Origin: Pseudomonadota bacterium
GTDB taxonomy: Bacteria > Desulfobacterota > Binatia > UBA9968
Reading direction: 5' to 3'
Assembly (NCBI GenBank): GCA_021324155.1
Contig: JAJPJQ010000013.1
Span: 62,001-126,000, forward strand
DNA length: 64,000 bases
The translations under genes and the position numbers were made by a program. Shown here piece after piece: positions 6,244 to 16,215 of this stretch; the stretch's first letter is position 1, and each line of letters opens with the position of its first letter. A model generated the notes under the pieces. That model ran no database searches. It saw only the letters and a program-made list of their open reading frames with translations, and was not told where the DNA came from.

Positions 6244-7246
6244 TTTTAAGCCCCGCGGCCTGAAGATCCGCTACCAACTTAGGAGCCGATTTTTGCGGCA
6301 CGGCAATCAGCAGTCCGCCCGAAGTCTGCGGATCAAACGCGAGCTCTACCAATCCGTCGCGTATCGATGGTTCCACGGTGATTTTGTCTTGCAGGTATTC
6401 TCGGTTTCGCTTGCAGCCCCCCGTGAGGTAACCCTTCTCGGCGAGGTGGCGGGCTCGGGGGAGAAGGGGCATCTTGGCCGATTCGAGGATGACGGTCACG
6501 CCGCTGCCGCTCGCCATCTCCAGCGCATGGCCGAGCAGGCCGAAGCCGGTCACGTCCGAGCATGCATGTACGGGATAGCCGCGCATGACCTTCGACGCCG
6601 TACGGTTGAGTTCCGACATGGAGGCGACGGCTTCCTGTAAGGCGCCTTTCACCGCTTTGCCCTTTTTTTTCAGCGCGGTCGTGATGATTCCCGTTCCGAG
6701 TGGTTTGGTCAGGATTAGGGCATCGCCGACCTGAACGCCGACATTGCGGAGTATTTTATCGGGATGGATGACGCCCGTGATCGCCATGCCGTATTTGATT
6801 TCCGGATCGATGATGCTGTGCCCGCCGACGATCGTCACGTCAGCTTCGTGCGCCTTATCGGCGCCGCCCTTCAAAACTTCGCCGAGTACCCTCATGTCGA
6901 GTTTTCCCTTCGGAAAACAGACGATGTTCATCGCGGTCTTGGGCTCGCCCCCCATGGCGTAGACGTCGCTCAAGGCATTCGCGGCCGCGATCTGGCCGAA
7001 CGTGTACGGGTCGTCAACAATGGGTGTGAAGAAGTCGACGGTGTTGACGATCGCGAGGTCGGGACGAAGGCGAAATACGCCGGCGTCGTCGGAAGTCTCG
7101 GTTCCCACGATCAAATCCGGATGGTCGAATTTCGGTAGGCTGTGCAATACTTGCGACAGGTCGGCCGGGCCGAGCTTGGCGGCTCAACCGGCGGCGGCGA
7201 CGTGTCGCGTCAGGCGCACTGCCTTGCGCTTATCCATCAATCCCAT
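6185..7246 (-). CDS. selD: Selenide, water dikinase (SelD), itself a selenoprotein with in-frame UGA
   Basis: SelD makes selenophosphate from selenide and ATP for Sec-tRNA synthesis. A plain reading opens only at a TTG at 7147 and would lose the N-terminus. In the same frame, upstream of a TGA at 7184-7186, the sequence encodes MDKRKAVRLTRHVAAAG, then after the TGA AAKLGPADLSQVL. This is the usual SelD N-terminus, with the TGA at the catalytic Cys/Sec position (residue 21 from the ATG at 7246) and the essential Lys three residues later. Downstream motifs include TSDDAGVFRL, NTVDFFTPIVDDPYTFG, ANALSDVYAMGG and GGHSI. The total is 353 aa counting Sec, normal for the family. It lies 42 bases after selB; the ribosome site is weak, and an ATG at 7237 is an alternative start. 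Confidence 0.9.
7158..7176 (-). promoter_or_regulatory. Candidate SECIS hairpin in selD
   Basis: Beginning eight bases after the UGA codon, the selD message can fold AGCUCGGC-CCG-GCCGACCU: seven base pairs around one C-C mismatch with a three-base loop. Position and size suit a bacterial SECIS element for SelB, but a loop match to a SECIS consensus was not established. Confidence 0.4.
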
Positions 7247-7288
7247 CGTCTCTGTCACTTTGCTCCGTACAGCGGGCGTCGAGAACTG

Positions 7289-9220
7289 CTATCGGGACGA
7301 CCCCGGTCTTGCCGCCGAGGGCGACTTAAGTCGCCTGGAATCTCCCACTCTGACGGTAATCCCTTCGCGGTCGAAATATTCAAGAAGGGCTATAGTGTAT
7401 TTGCGGCTGGAACCCAAAAGATCGCGAAAGCCGGCCGCCGTTATCTCGCCGTTTTCGGATAAATATCTATATAGAAGGGTCCGGACCTTGTCAACGGAAT
7501 CGGATAGATAGTAGAGATCGGTCGCCACCCGCACGATCGCCTTTTCGCGCTCCATGACGCGCACTATCTCTGTGATTTTCGAACGATCCGACCCGACCTC
7601 CTTCTCGACCTGCCGGAGATCCGGCGGCGCGAGCGGATCCGCGCCGAGCAGCCGCTTGATCTTCTCAGTCACCGACTGCTCGTCCGCGCCGAGCCGGACG
7701 CGATGGCCGGGCAGGCTCAAAATATTGCCCTCACGCTTGAGGCTTTTTTCTTTCTCCAAAAGCTCCACGACGACGCGAAAGAGGCGGGCTCCGATAGTGT
7801 AGGGGAGCCTTGCGCGCAACTCCTCCATATCCATTCCCGGAACGAGTGGATGCGCGGCGTGATGCTCCGCGAGCGCGCCGGAGACCCTGTCTTGAAGGCG
7901 CCGCCATTTGTTTTTCGTCGTGTAGAGTTTTTCGCCTTCAGCGCTGATCGCCATGACGCTCGGAGTCCGGCCGATACAATCGCGCGCTTCCTCTTCGCGG
8001 ACATTCAAGAATTGATAGATTTCCTCGATCGCAGGGGCGAACTCGTCGCTCTCTTCCATGAAGCGTTCGATCAGCTTGGGTGTGTCATCGCTGAGAAGCG
8101 ACTGAAGCCGCGCTTCGAGATCGGCTTCGCCGCGCTTGTGTTTGCCGGGCCAGGGATGGACGACCGTTCCGCCGCCGAGCGTTCGCCGCGCCGTCTCGTC
8201 GCGGACGATGAAGCGGTCGCCGCGGAGCGCGAGCAACGGCTCGCTGAGAGCGATTTGGCAGAAGCCGCTCTCCTTCGGCTCGAGCTTGTCCTTGGAGCCG
8301 AGCAGCACGAGCTTTCCGAGTCGCTCGGCGGTTCCGAGATGGATGCGGACGCGCTGGTGATTCTTGACGCCCTTCGCGGCGGCCGGCCGGACTTCGAGGC
8401 GTGCGTCGAACCGCTCGCTCGTGCGCGTGAGCTTTTCCTGACATATGACATGGCCGCGCTCGACGGAGGCCTTCTCCAAGCCGGCCAGATTCAGCGCGAC
8501 GCGCTGTCCCCAGCCCGCGGCTTCGACTGCGCGGTTATGTACCTGGATGCTGCGGACGCGGAAAGTCTGATTGCCCGGCAGCGCGCGCACATGATCGCCG
8601 GCCTTCACTTCGCCGCTCTGCGCCGTGCCGGTCACGACGACGCCATGGCCTTGCAGGATAAACGCGCGGTCGACCGGCAGCCGAAAATACCCTTTAGGAG
8701 CCGTACGGCCGACTTGTTGCAGCCGCCGGATGATTTCTTCGCGCACCTCGTCCAAGCCCTGGCCGGTGACGGCGGAGAAGGGAATCATCGGAGAATCTTC
8801 GAGCGCGGTACCGAAAGTCAGAATCCCGATCTCTTCTTCTACGTCGCGGATGCGCGACGGCGGCACGAGATCCGCTTTCGTAATGACGAAGATTGCCCGC
8901 CTTACGCCCAGGAGATGGACGATGTCGAGATGCTCTTCAGTCTGCGGCATGACGCCGTCGTCGGCGGCGACGGTGAAGAGCACGAGATCGATTCCGTGCG
9001 CGCCGGCGAGCATATTGCGGATGAAGCGCTCGTGGCCGGGAACGTCGACGATTCCCGCCTGACTGCCGTCGGGGAGATCGAGATGGGCGAATCCCAGATC
9101 GATCGATATGCCGCGCTCTTTTTCTTCTTTGAGGCGGTCGGTGTCCTCGCCCGTCAGCGCTTTGATCAGGCTCGTCTTGCCGTGGTCGATGTGGCCGGCG
9201 GTGCCGATGATGTACGGCAT
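7289..9220 (-). CDS. selB: Selenocysteine-specific elongation factor SelB
   Basis: A 643-aa translational GTPase that delivers Sec-tRNA to UGA codons and binds SECIS RNA. Motifs: G1 [11 protein letters not shown] (8-18), switch [17 protein letters not shown]3 [12 protein letters not shown], and G4 region [10 protein letters not shown]-Tu-like domains 2 and 3 follow, then about 270 residues of C-terminal winged-helix domains that bind the SECIS (for example the region around [16 protein letters not shown]). Length is typical. It lies between selA and selD on one strand. Confidence 0.95.
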   Translation of the reverse strand: MPYIIGTAGHIDHGKTSLIKALTGEDTDRLKEEKERGISIDLGFAHLDLPDGSQAGIVDVPGHERFIRNMLAGAHGIDLVLFTVAADDGVMPQTEEHLDIVHLLGVRRAIFVITKADLVPPSRIRDVEEEIGILTFGTALEDSPMIPFSAVTGQGLDEVREEIIRRLQQVGRTAPKGYFRLPVDRAFILQGHGVVVTGTAQSGEVKAGDHVRALPGNQTFRVRSIQVHNRAVEAAGWGQRVALNLAGLEKASVERGHVICQEKLTRTSERFDARLEVRPAAAKGVKNHQRVRIHLGTAERLGKLVLLGSKDKLEPKESGFCQIALSEPLLALRGDRFIVRDETARRTLGGGTVVHPWPGKHKRGEADLEARLQSLLSDDTPKLIERFMEESDEFAPAIEEIYQFLNVREEEARDCIGRTPSVMAISAEGEKLYTTKNKWRRLQDRVSGALAEHHAAHPLVPGMDMEELRARLPYTIGARLFRVVVELLEKEKSLKREGNILSLPGHRVRLGADEQSVTEKIKRLLGADPLAPPDLRQVEKEVGSDRSKITEIVRVMEREKAIVRVATDLYYLSDSVDKVRTLLYRYLSENGEITAAGFRDLLGSSRKYTIALLEYFDREGITVRVGDSRRLKSPSAARPGSSR

Positions 9221-9224
9221 AAAT

Positions 9225-9282
9225 AGCGGTCAGCTCTCAGCGATCAGTATTCAGCTTTTTATTTGCCTGAAAGCTGACCGCT
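9225..9282. repeat. Inverted AGCTGA-type repeat between selA and selB
   Basis: A perfect 11-bp inverted repeat (AGCGGTCAGCT at 9225-9235, AGCTGACCGCT at 9272-9282) with a nested inner repeat TCAGCTTT/AAAGCTGA (9251-9258, 9270-9277). It covers the selA stop codon. Related AGCTGA-rich, less GC-rich patches lie at about 50800-50935 and 52230-52300, so this looks like a dispersed intergenic repeat. As RNA it could form a long stem between selA and selB. Confidence 0.55.
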
Positions 9283-10695
9283 GACAGCTTCTTTGCTCCA
9301 ATTCGGAATCAAATCCTTTTCGTCGAACACGGCTCGTAAATCGAGAAGGAAGCGGCCGTCCTTGATGCGCCCGATGATCGGCGGCTCGGCGCGGCGAAAA
9401 TGTTCCGCGATGCGCTCGGCGCCGATGTTTGCGCTCTCGATCGCGATCACCTTGGTTGGGATCTCTTCGGTCGGCATCGCGCCGCTGCCGATCTGCGAGG
9501 TCGAGTCTTCGAGCGCCGCGTGAAATCCGCCTCCCAACGCCTTTTGGAGCGCCGGCAAAACGCGCGCGCCCGCGGCTTCGAGATCCGCGATGCTACGCGT
9601 GAAGGCCCGGAGTGTCGGGATCTCTGCAGCGACATCCGCGGATTGCTGATAGAGACGCAGCGTCGCTTCGAGCGCCGCGAGCGTCAGCTTGCCGCAGCGC
9701 AGCGCGCGCTGCAGCGGATTCTTGTTCATCTGCTGAAGATAATTCTTCCTCCCGACGACGAGTCCCGCCTGCGGCCCGCCGAGTATCTTGTCGCCGCTGA
9801 AGGTGACGACGTCGGCGCCGAGCGCGACGCGCTCCGCGACGAGAGGCTCTTTCGGCAGGCCGTGGCGGCTCAAATCGATTATTGCGCCGCTGCCCAAGTC
9901 CTCCATGACCGGGACATTGTGTTTCTTTCCGATCGCAACCATATCCTCCAGCGAGACTTCGGCGGAGAAGCCGACGATCTTGTAATTGCTGGTGTGCACC
10001 TTGAGCAGTAGCGCGGTATTTTTTCCGATCGCCTTCTCGTAATCCTGCGGATGCGTGCGGTTCGTGCTGCCGACCTCTTTCAGGATCGCGCCGCTTTTCG
10101 CCATGATCTCCGGAATGCGAAATGAGCCGCCGATCTCGATGAGTTCGCCGCGCGAGACGATGACCTCTCTTCCCTCGGCGAGCGTGTTGAGTCCGAGAAG
10201 CACCGCGGCGGCGTTGTTGTTGACGACGCTGGCGGCTTCGGCGCCGGTAAGATCGCGTAATAGGCTCTCGACCATTTCTTCGCGTTTGCCGCGCGCGCCT
10301 TTTTCGAGATCGTACTCGAGGTTGACCGGGCTCTGCCCGGCCCGGACCGCCGCGTCGATCGCCGCCTGCGGCAGCAGCGCGCGCCCGAGATTCGTGTGCA
10401 GGATCGTGCCGGTCGCGTTCACGACGCGCGTGAGTTTGGAGCCGCGCTCCAATGCAATCCGGCCGGCGAGCTTAGCCAGGAGCGATTCTTCATCGATGGT
10501 TTCAATGGCTTTGCCGGCGCGGATCGCGGCGCGCAATTCGTCGAGCAGCGCGCGGCACTGCCGGGTTACATAGTCGCGGCTTGCGCCCGCGAGCAGCGCG
10601 CGGCAGCGCGGATGATTGAGCAGCCGGTCGACCGACGGGAGCTCCCGGAGGAGATTTTTCCCTGCTTCCATCAAGCTGGAAGCTCGCACGAACAT
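9259..10695 (-). CDS. selA: L-seryl-tRNA(Sec) selenium transferase SelA
   Basis: A 478-aa PLP enzyme that converts Ser-tRNA(Sec) to Sec-tRNA(Sec) with selenophosphate. The PLP Lys is about residue 303 in [13 protein letters not shown]. Other signatures are [19 protein letters not shown] and the N-terminal LPSVDRLL helix that contacts the tRNA. The ATG at 10671 would give an N-terminus matching E. coli SelA in length, so the 10695 start may add eight residues. First gene of selA-selB-selD. The tRNA(Sec) gene is not in this window. Confidence 0.94.
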   Translation of the reverse strand: MFVRASSLMEAGKNLLRELPSVDRLLNHPRCRALLAGASRDYVTRQCRALLDELRAAIRAGKAIETIDEESLLAKLAGRIALERGSKLTRVVNATGTILHTNLGRALLPQAAIDAAVRAGQSPVNLEYDLEKGARGKREEMVESLLRDLTGAEAASVVNNNAAAVLLGLNTLAEGREVIVSRGELIEIGGSFRIPEIMAKSGAILKEVGSTNRTHPQDYEKAIGKNTALLLKVHTSNYKIVGFSAEVSLEDMVAIGKKHNVPVMEDLGSGAIIDLSRHGLPKEPLVAERVALGADVVTFSGDKILGGPQAGLVVGRKNYLQQMNKNPLQRALRCGKLTLAALEATLRLYQQSADVAAEIPTLRAFTRSIADLEAAGARVLPALQKALGGGFHAALEDSTSQIGSGAMPTEEIPTKVIAIESANIGAERIAEHFRRAEPPIIGRIKDGRFLLDLRAVFDEKDLIPNWSKEAVSGQLSGK

Positions 10696-10757
10696 TACGG
10701 AAATTCAACCGCGCCATTGCGAAGCGCGCGCGACTGACTTATAACCTGCTATTTTCG

Positions 10758-11747
10758 ATGAAGGCTTGGACTCGGCGTCTTTCGACCATTCTTTCTTTCC
10801 TCTTATCGTTGGATGTCTGCGCTTCGTTGCCTTCACTGGCTGCGCAGCCGGCGCCCAAGACCGCCTACGAAGAGGAAGTCGCGTGGTATACGCTGGTTTC
10901 AATCGAAGACAGCCGGCGCCTGGCGCAGGCTTTCGAGAGAAAATACCCCGGCGTCAGCGTAAAAGTCTTCCGCAACCGCGAGGCCGCGCTGCTGCCGCGC
11001 ATCATCAGCGAAGCGCAATCGAGGCGGCCGATCGCCGATGTGGTCTCGGTCCGCGGCATTGGCTATCACCAGCTTTGGAAGCGCGACCTCATCCAGCCGT
11101 ATCTCTCGCCGGAAAGCCCATTCTACCCGGCCGGCTTCAAAGACCCGAAGGGATATTGGACCGACCTTTACGACAGCTACTATGTCTGGGGATATAACAC
11201 GCGAGCGATTACCGCGCCGCCGCGAAGCCATAGCGACGTCGTGCACCCGCGGCTGCGCGACAAGATCGGCATGGACAACGAAGAGACCGAGTGGCTCGCC
11301 GGCCTGACGCTATATTGGGGACGCGAGCGCGCGTTCAAATTCCTGCGCGAGCTTTCGGCGCGGCAGATTCGCTTCCGCGATGGGCACACGCTGATTGCCG
11401 AGCTCATGGCTGCGGGTGAATTCGATGTCGCGCTCACGTTCAGCGAGGCGATCGAGAGAATGAAGCGGAAAGGCGCCCCCGTCGAATGGGTGAAGTCGCT
11501 CGATCCGATCGTCGTCTCGCTTCATCCGGTAGCCATTGCCGCGGGAGCGCCGCATCCTACCGCCGCGCGCTTATTTGTCGATTTCCTGCTTTCCGAAGAA
11601 GGGCAGGGGCTGATTCGCGCATCGGGACGCATCGCGCCGCGATTCGGTCCGGACGGCGGTCCGTCGCTCAAGCTTCAGCCGGTCGATCCAGCCGCTGCGG
11701 CGGACTATGAGGGGCTGCAGCGCGAGTGGCGGGCGATCTTTAAGTAG
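10758..11747 (+). CDS. Orphan Fe(III)/polyamine-type periplasmic substrate-binding protein
   Basis: A 329-aa family 1 extracellular solute-binding protein with an N-terminal signal peptide (about 1-30, ending ASLPSLAAQ). The mature part begins WYTLVSIEDSRRLAQAFERK and shows the two-lobe pattern of iron(III)/2-aminoethylphosphonate/thiamine binders (DVVSVRG, then WGYNTRAI, then HPTAARLFVDFLLSEEGQGL). No permease or ATPase lies beside it. It is divergent from selA, and its 3' end overlaps the convergent gene at 11740 by 8 bases. Substrate unknown. Confidence 0.82.
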   Translation: MKAWTRRLSTILSFLLSLDVCASLPSLAAQPAPKTAYEEEVAWYTLVSIEDSRRLAQAFERKYPGVSVKVFRNREAALLPRIISEAQSRRPIADVVSVRGIGYHQLWKRDLIQPYLSPESPFYPAGFKDPKGYWTDLYDSYYVWGYNTRAITAPPRSHSDVVHPRLRDKIGMDNEETEWLAGLTLYWGRERAFKFLRELSARQIRFRDGHTLIAELMAAGEFDVALTFSEAIERMKRKGAPVEWVKSLDPIVVSLHPVAIAAGAPHPTAARLFVDFLLSEEGQGLIRASGRIAPRFGPDGGPSLKLQPVDPAAAADYEGLQREWRAIFK

Positions 11748-13368
11748 TGCGGTCGTTCCGCGCGATGTGCAGCGGGAGAATTTTTCCACGAGCGGTCGCG
11801 TGCGGCGTTCGTCTTACGACCCGGAAAGTCCCGGCATTGGCCCACAGGCGAGCCGTCGTACTGTTCCAGCGATTCCCGGCCGCGAACTCCGCCTGCAAGC
11901 GCGCGACCAGACGTGCTTCGTCCAAGCCGCCGATCGCGGGATCGACCACCAGGCTGAGCCGCGTCTGCCCGACTCCGTCTTCTTCCTCGACGAGCTGATA
12001 AGAGCCCGGGCCGCCGCCGAATTCGGCGGGCAAGATCTTTTCGAACAGCTCGTAAAGATCGCCGTAAAAATAATTCATGCCTTCGCTCGTGAGCTTTTCG
12101 AAGCTGCGAATGCCGTAGAGATGACGCGTGAGTCCGAGACGTTCCAGCGGACAGCCGCAGTTGCGCTCGATCGATTCGGCGTAATCGCCGTTCTCGACGT
12201 TCAAGAGAAGCCGCACCTCGTGCGGCGCGAAAGTCGTGAAGAGAAGCGGGCGGATGGCGCTGTTTTCTGCCCGCTCTGGCCTGCGAATAAGCGCGAGGCG
12301 ATGCGCGCTCACATGGACCTCATCGGCGTACATCGGCGATGCGCAGCCGAGTCCGACGCTGCCGCCTTCGCCGAACGAATAGCGCGGAATCGCGGCGGCG
12401 CCGGCGCGCTCGATAATTTCCCGCTTCGCTTGTGTGAGCGGCTCGCCGCCGACGAGAAAGCGCGTTCCTGCGAGCGATACGTTTCTGGCGGTTGCCGCGC
12501 CGGCGACGCGCGCGGCGTTGCCGGCGCCGCACTTGACGCAGCACGAGATGCCGCGTCGATTTTCCGCATCGATCCAGTCGACGATGCGATCGATATCGGC
12601 TAGTTCCGTCGGCTCGGGGCGCGGGAATGTTGGCCCGCACCGGCTGCCGGCGAAAACAATCGCGCGTGTAAGCCAGCGGTGCGACCACGCGGCGGCGCGG
12701 GTATTCGCCGGCATCGCTCGCGCAAACCAGCGCTCCACGCGCACACCCATCTTCGCGTAGATTAACAAAAACTTGATGCCGCCGCTTGACGGTAGCGGCG
12801 CATCATAGACGGCATGCGCGTAATCGCCGAGGCCGTGGGCAGCGAAGAGAACCGCGAGCTCGGGGGTCTGCTCCGCGAGCCGTTCGGCCGAGAGAAAAGA
12901 GCGCAGCGGCGCGTTGCGCGACCCGCCGGTTTGAATCGCGAGGCCGGCAGGCGTGTCGCTACGGAGAAAGTCCGCCGGCACCGCGTGGAATCGCAAAGCG
13001 CCGCGGACGATATCGGTTTTGCCGCGAAACTCGGCGGCGGTTAAATAGACGCCCTCGGCGGCGAGACGCTCGAGCGTCGGCTCGAGCCCATGCCGCCGCA
13101 CAGAGGAGGCGAGATCGGAAAAAGTGCAACCCGCGTTATTCAGCAATCGCTTGTACGGATTGTCACGCGGCGCGTAGATCTCCGCCTCGGCGACGCGGAG
13201 AAAATCCTCCGATCGTCGTGCGAGATCGCGCCGGATTTTCTCTTCGGCTTGGCGGACGTCGATGCGGTCGCGGAGAAAGCTCTTTATGCGCGACGTCAGC
13301 AGCGTGCGTTCGGCGACTGCTTTAACCCAGGTATCGAAGCGGGAATACGCGGCGCGGAGAGATTGCAA
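11740..13368 (-). CDS. Adenylate-forming enzyme (phenylacetate-CoA ligase/acyl-protein synthetase-like)
   Basis: A 542-aa protein resembling the PaaK/LuxE branch of the ANL superfamily. Recognisable pieces are a degenerate P-loop AIQTGGSRNAPLRSF near 145, an adenine-binding region ending YSFGEGGSVG near 340, and PLLFTTFAPHEVRLLLNVENG. CCVKCGAGN is a small Cys cluster that could be structural. The canonical TSGSTG motif is altered, so activity on an acyl substrate is plausible rather than certain. The start is a TTG at 13366-13368; an in-frame stop lies just upstream. It follows the cupin gene by 21 bases. Substrate unknown. Confidence 0.65.
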   Translation of the reverse strand: MQSLRAAYSRFDTWVKAVAERTLLTSRIKSFLRDRIDVRQAEEKIRRDLARRSEDFLRVAEAEIYAPRDNPYKRLLNNAGCTFSDLASSVRRHGLEPTLERLAAEGVYLTAAEFRGKTDIVRGALRFHAVPADFLRSDTPAGLAIQTGGSRNAPLRSFLSAERLAEQTPELAVLFAAHGLGDYAHAVYDAPLPSSGGIKFLLIYAKMGVRVERWFARAMPANTRAAAWSHRWLTRAIVFAGSRCGPTFPRPEPTELADIDRIVDWIDAENRRGISCCVKCGAGNAARVAGAATARNVSLAGTRFLVGGEPLTQAKREIIERAGAAAIPRYSFGEGGSVGLGCASPMYADEVHVSAHRLALIRRPERAENSAIRPLLFTTFAPHEVRLLLNVENGDYAESIERNCGCPLERLGLTRHLYGIRSFEKLTSEGMNYFYGDLYELFEKILPAEFGGGPGSYQLVEEEDGVGQTRLSLVVDPAIGGLDEARLVARLQAEFAAGNRWNSTTARLWANAGTFRVVRRTPHATARGKILPLHIARNDRTT

Positions 13369-13389
13369 GCGAAGCTCGATCGCAAAATG

Positions 13390-13713
13390 CTATTTCACCG
13401 GCATCATCATATAAAAGCGCGGCACGCTGCTCACCACGCGCGTGATGTGGCCGCGGCCGCTGGTGTCGTCGGCGAGCATGATGTCGCCGGCGCCGAAGCG
13501 CCGCTTGGTGCCGTCGCTGATCTCTATCTCGGCCTCGCCTCGCAGCGTGACGACGTATTGGCGCCGCGGCGCGGGATGCCAGTCCTGTTTTTGTCCCGGC
13601 GGCTCGTGGCGGAAGACGACGCCGTCGCCCGGCTGGAGCTTGCCGATCTCGACCTCGACCTCATCGAAATGCGAGTGGCCGTCGGATCCTGTGTAGATTC
13701 GTGTGACTTTCAT
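13390..13713 (-). CDS. Small cupin-fold protein
   Basis: A 107-aa single cupin domain: GVVFRHEPPGQKQDWHPAP supplies one His-containing strand, followed by QYVVTLRGEAEIEI and FGAGDIMLADDTSGRGH. Metal binding is possible but the His set is incomplete compared with classical dioxygenases. It lies just upstream of the adenylate-forming enzyme on the same strand, so the two are probably cotranscribed. No specific role can be assigned. Confidence 0.65.
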   Translation of the reverse strand: MKVTRIYTGSDGHSHFDEVEVEIGKLQPGDGVVFRHEPPGQKQDWHPAPRRQYVVTLRGEAEIEISDGTKRRFGAGDIMLADDTSGRGHITRVVSSVPRFYMMMPVK

Positions 13714-13784
13714 GCCTCGCTTCTAAGAAAAGCCCGCGCGAAAAGCAAGTTGATATTTTACATCGGGTCGGATACCGAGACGTA

Positions 13785-14510
13785 ATGCTTTCGACCGCTT
13801 TTCGCGAGGGCGTCAGAGCCGCAGTGCCGGTGTGGATCGCCTTCATTCCTTCTTCGTTCGCGCTCGGCATGGCGGCGAAGAGCTACGGCCTCAGATGGGA
13901 GGAGATCGTGCTCATGTCGGCGTTCGTGTACGCGGGACCAGCGCAGTACGCGGTCGTCGAGCCCCTGGCTGCGGGAAGGCCGGCGCTGCAGATTCTGATC
14001 GCGACGATCCTGATGAACCTACGCTTTCTTCCTATGAGCGCGGCGATGGCGCCGTATTTCCGCCGCGTCAAGCGCACGCGGCTGCTCTGGGCGTCGCATT
14101 TCATCAGCGCGAGCAGCTTCGTCATTCCTTACATTCGCTTTCAAGGCGAGGCGCGGGGCGGCGCCGCGAGCGATGACTCGGCAAAAAAGAGCGAGGCGAA
14201 CCTGGATTTCTTTCTCGGCATCGGCACGACCGCGTGCTGCGTCTGGGTCGCAGGCACCGCGCTCGGCTACTGGGCTGCGCTCAAGGTGCCTGCGGGATAC
14301 GAGGAGGGGCTGCGATTCATTCTGCCGGCCTATTTTGCTTCGGTGATCGCGATGGATTTGCGCGACTGGCTGGCCGGCATCGTCTGCATCACGGCGTTCG
14401 TGACAGCGGTGCCGGCGGCGCTGTGGAATCAGGATTGGGGCTGGATGATCGCCGCGATCGCCGTCGCGACCATCGGCTGGAGGATCGACGAGTGGCGTCG
14501 GAAAGACTGA
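13785..14510 (+). CDS. azlC: AzlC-family branched-chain amino acid exporter, large subunit
   Basis: A 241-aa integral membrane protein with about seven hydrophobic segments. Family signatures are WIAFIPSSFALGMAAKSYG near the N-terminus, SAFVYAGPAQYAVV, and ILMNLRFLPMSAAMAPY. AzlC with AzlD exports branched-chain amino acids or analogues. A soluble insert near 125-145 carries EARGGAASDDSAKKSE. The gene overlaps azlD by 19 bases. Confidence 0.9.
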   Translation: MLSTAFREGVRAAVPVWIAFIPSSFALGMAAKSYGLRWEEIVLMSAFVYAGPAQYAVVEPLAAGRPALQILIATILMNLRFLPMSAAMAPYFRRVKRTRLLWASHFISASSFVIPYIRFQGEARGGAASDDSAKKSEANLDFFLGIGTTACCVWVAGTALGYWAALKVPAGYEEGLRFILPAYFASVIAMDLRDWLAGIVCITAFVTAVPAALWNQDWGWMIAAIAVATIGWRIDEWRRKD

Positions 14511-14818
14511 CGATTGTTGCCGCCATGGCGCTCGTGAGCTACCTGCTCCGCGTAGTGCCGCAGATCGTGCTCACGGGCTGGAGCTTTCCCGCAGCATGGG
14601 ACCGCTACTTGCGGCTCCTCGCCTACGCGCTTGTGGCGGGCATCGTCTCCGTCGCGCTTTATCTCAGCGCCGGTCATCTCGATGTAGCTGCCGTTCCGCG
14701 CCGCAGTCTCGCTCTTGCAATCGCCGTTTTCGTTACCGTTAAAACCCGCAGCGCCGTCACGGGAATGATCATCGGCACCGTCGTCGTGCTGTTTATCTCG
14801 TGGTACGCGCGTTATTAA
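14492..14818 (+). CDS. azlD: AzlD-family small membrane subunit
   Basis: A 108-aa protein with about four hydrophobic segments ([53 protein letters not shown]). It is read from a GTG at 14492 with GGAGG eight bases upstream, inside the end of azlC. The longer open frame in the same phase runs antisense-like through azlC and is not real. Partner of AzlC in amino-acid export. Confidence 0.85.
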   Translation: MASERLTIVAAMALVSYLLRVVPQIVLTGWSFPAAWDRYLRLLAYALVAGIVSVALYLSAGHLDVAAVPRRSLALAIAVFVTVKTRSAVTGMIIGTVVVLFISWYARY

Positions 14819-14823
14819 GACTC

Positions 14824-15732
14824 ATGCCCGAACTACCCGACGTTACCGTCTATATAGAAGCGCTGGAGCGGCGGATCGTTGGGCAACGGCTCCAGCGCAT
14901 TCGACTGGGAAGTCCCTTTCTTCTCCGCTCGGTCGAGCCACCGATCACTGAAGCCTTTCGCAAAAAAGTCCTTGGCCTTCGACGGCTCGGCAAGCGCATC
15001 GTGATCGAACTCGAAGACGATCTCCATCTCGTGATTCATCTGATGATCGCCGGCAGGTTCCATTGGAAACCGCCGAACGCGGCGATCGCGCGTAAGCTCG
15101 GTCTCGCCGCGTTCGATTTCGCGACCGGCACGCTGCTGTTGACGGAAGCGGGGACGAAAAAGCGCGCGTCGCTGCATTTGATCCGCGGCGAAGAGGCTCT
15201 GAAGGAGCACAGCCGCGGCGGCCTCGAGGTGCTCGAATCCGAACTCGCCACTTTCCGCGAGGCCCTGACGCGCGAGAACCACACGCTCAAGCGCGCGCTC
15301 ACCGATCCGCGGCTCTTCAGCGGGATCGGCAACGCCTATTCCGACGAGATTCTCCACGCGGCGAAGCTTTCCCCAGTGAAGCAGACGCGGCAGCTGAGCG
15401 ACGAAGAAATCGAGCGGCTCTATTACGCGACGCAAAAAACGCTCGTCGAATGGGTCCAGCGGCTGAGAAACGAAGCGTCAGAAAAATTTCCCGAGAAGGT
15501 AACTGCGTTCCGCAAGGACATGGCCGTACACGGCAAATACAAAAAGCCGTGCCCCGTGTGCGGTTCGCCGGTGCAGCGCATCGTTTATGCCGAGAACGAA
15601 ACTAACTACTGCGCGAACTGTCAAACCGGCGGGCGGCTGCTCGCCGACCGCGCGCTATCGCGCCTGCTCAAGGCCGATTGGCCGAAGACGCTCGAGGAGA
15701 TGGAAGAGGATAGAGTAAGCCGCAAGAATTAA
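14824..15732 (+). CDS. mutM: Fpg/Nei-family DNA glycosylase
   Basis: A 302-aa base-excision glycosylase/AP lyase. The chain starts [14 protein letters not shown], leaving the catalytic N-terminal Pro and Glu after Met removal, so the ATG at 14824 is certain and the open frame upstream is not used. It has the helix-two-turn-helix region ([20 protein letters not shown]) and a C-terminal zinc finger, CPVC then CANC with 16 residues between. It excises oxidised bases such as 8-oxoguanine or oxidised pyrimidines; which class is not decidable here. It follows azlD by five bases. Confidence 0.9.
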   Translation: MPELPDVTVYIEALERRIVGQRLQRIRLGSPFLLRSVEPPITEAFRKKVLGLRRLGKRIVIELEDDLHLVIHLMIAGRFHWKPPNAAIARKLGLAAFDFATGTLLLTEAGTKKRASLHLIRGEEALKEHSRGGLEVLESELATFREALTRENHTLKRALTDPRLFSGIGNAYSDEILHAAKLSPVKQTRQLSDEEIERLYYATQKTLVEWVQRLRNEASEKFPEKVTAFRKDMAVHGKYKKPCPVCGSPVQRIVYAENETNYCANCQTGGRLLADRALSRLLKADWPKTLEEMEEDRVSRKN

Positions 15733-15741
15733 ACGGCGGCG

Positions 15742-16215
15742 TTATTTTTTTCTCGGATCGTCCGCCGCATTCACGTAAGTGATGCCCCACGGTCCCACCC
15801 CGTGGACCTGAACGACGGTCTCTTCCTTGGTCCAAAGAAAATGGTTCGTTTTCGGCTGCATGATCGCCACGCCTCCCGCGGGCAGCGGTTTGGTTTTTTT
15901 CATGTCGAGCTTGTCGCCGACCCCCACATTCGCCGTGCCGGAAATGACGGTCACGTGCTCGATCGCCGGATGCCAGTGAGCCGGAAGCTTGTAGTCCGCG
16001 GGAAACTTAAACCGGAACGTAACGGGGCCTGCTTCGTTCAAGGGACCTTCGATCACGGCAATCTTCGCGCCGGGCGGCAGGGAAGGGACATCGGCCCATT
16101 TGAGATCACCCGACGTGACTATGGTATGCGCAGCGTTCTGCGCCCAAGCGCACGGAGCGCTCATACACACTGCGCAGACGAGAATAGCCGATGCCGTATT
16201 TTTAAGTAGCTTCAT
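15742..16215 (-). CDS. Secreted cupin-domain protein
   Basis: A 157-aa protein with a signal peptide (MKLLKNTASAILVCAVCM, cleavage after CAWAQ or nearby) and a single cupin domain: LPAHWHPAIEHVTVISGT, then GVAIMQPKTNHFLWT. The HWH...E...H pattern could bind a metal. The ATG at 16213-16215 has AGGGGG five bases upstream, better than the ATG at 16233. Possibly a periplasmic sensor or small-molecule binding protein; role unknown. Confidence 0.7.
   Translation of the reverse strand: MKLLKNTASAILVCAVCMSAPCAWAQNAAHTIVTSGDLKWADVPSLPPGAKIAVIEGPLNEAGPVTFRFKFPADYKLPAHWHPAIEHVTVISGTANVGVGDKLDMKKTKPLPAGGVAIMQPKTNHFLWTKEETVVQVHGVGPWGITYVNAADDPRKK

Noticed and set aside
6185-7147. selD as a truncated pseudogene starting at a TTG
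   Set aside because: The in-frame upstream sequence across the TGA matches the SelD N-terminus exactly at the Sec position.
7703-9226. 507-codon plus-strand open frame opposite selB
   Set aside because: It mirrors the whole selB gene; selB has all GTPase motifs. Long antisense frames are expected in GC-rich DNA.
9220-9300. AGCTGA repeats as a CRISPR array
   Set aside because: Units are short, irregular and without uniform spacers; no cas genes are near.
10696-10757. tRNA(Sec) gene next to selA
   Set aside because: The 62-base spacer is too short and has no tRNA-like arms; none was found elsewhere in the window.
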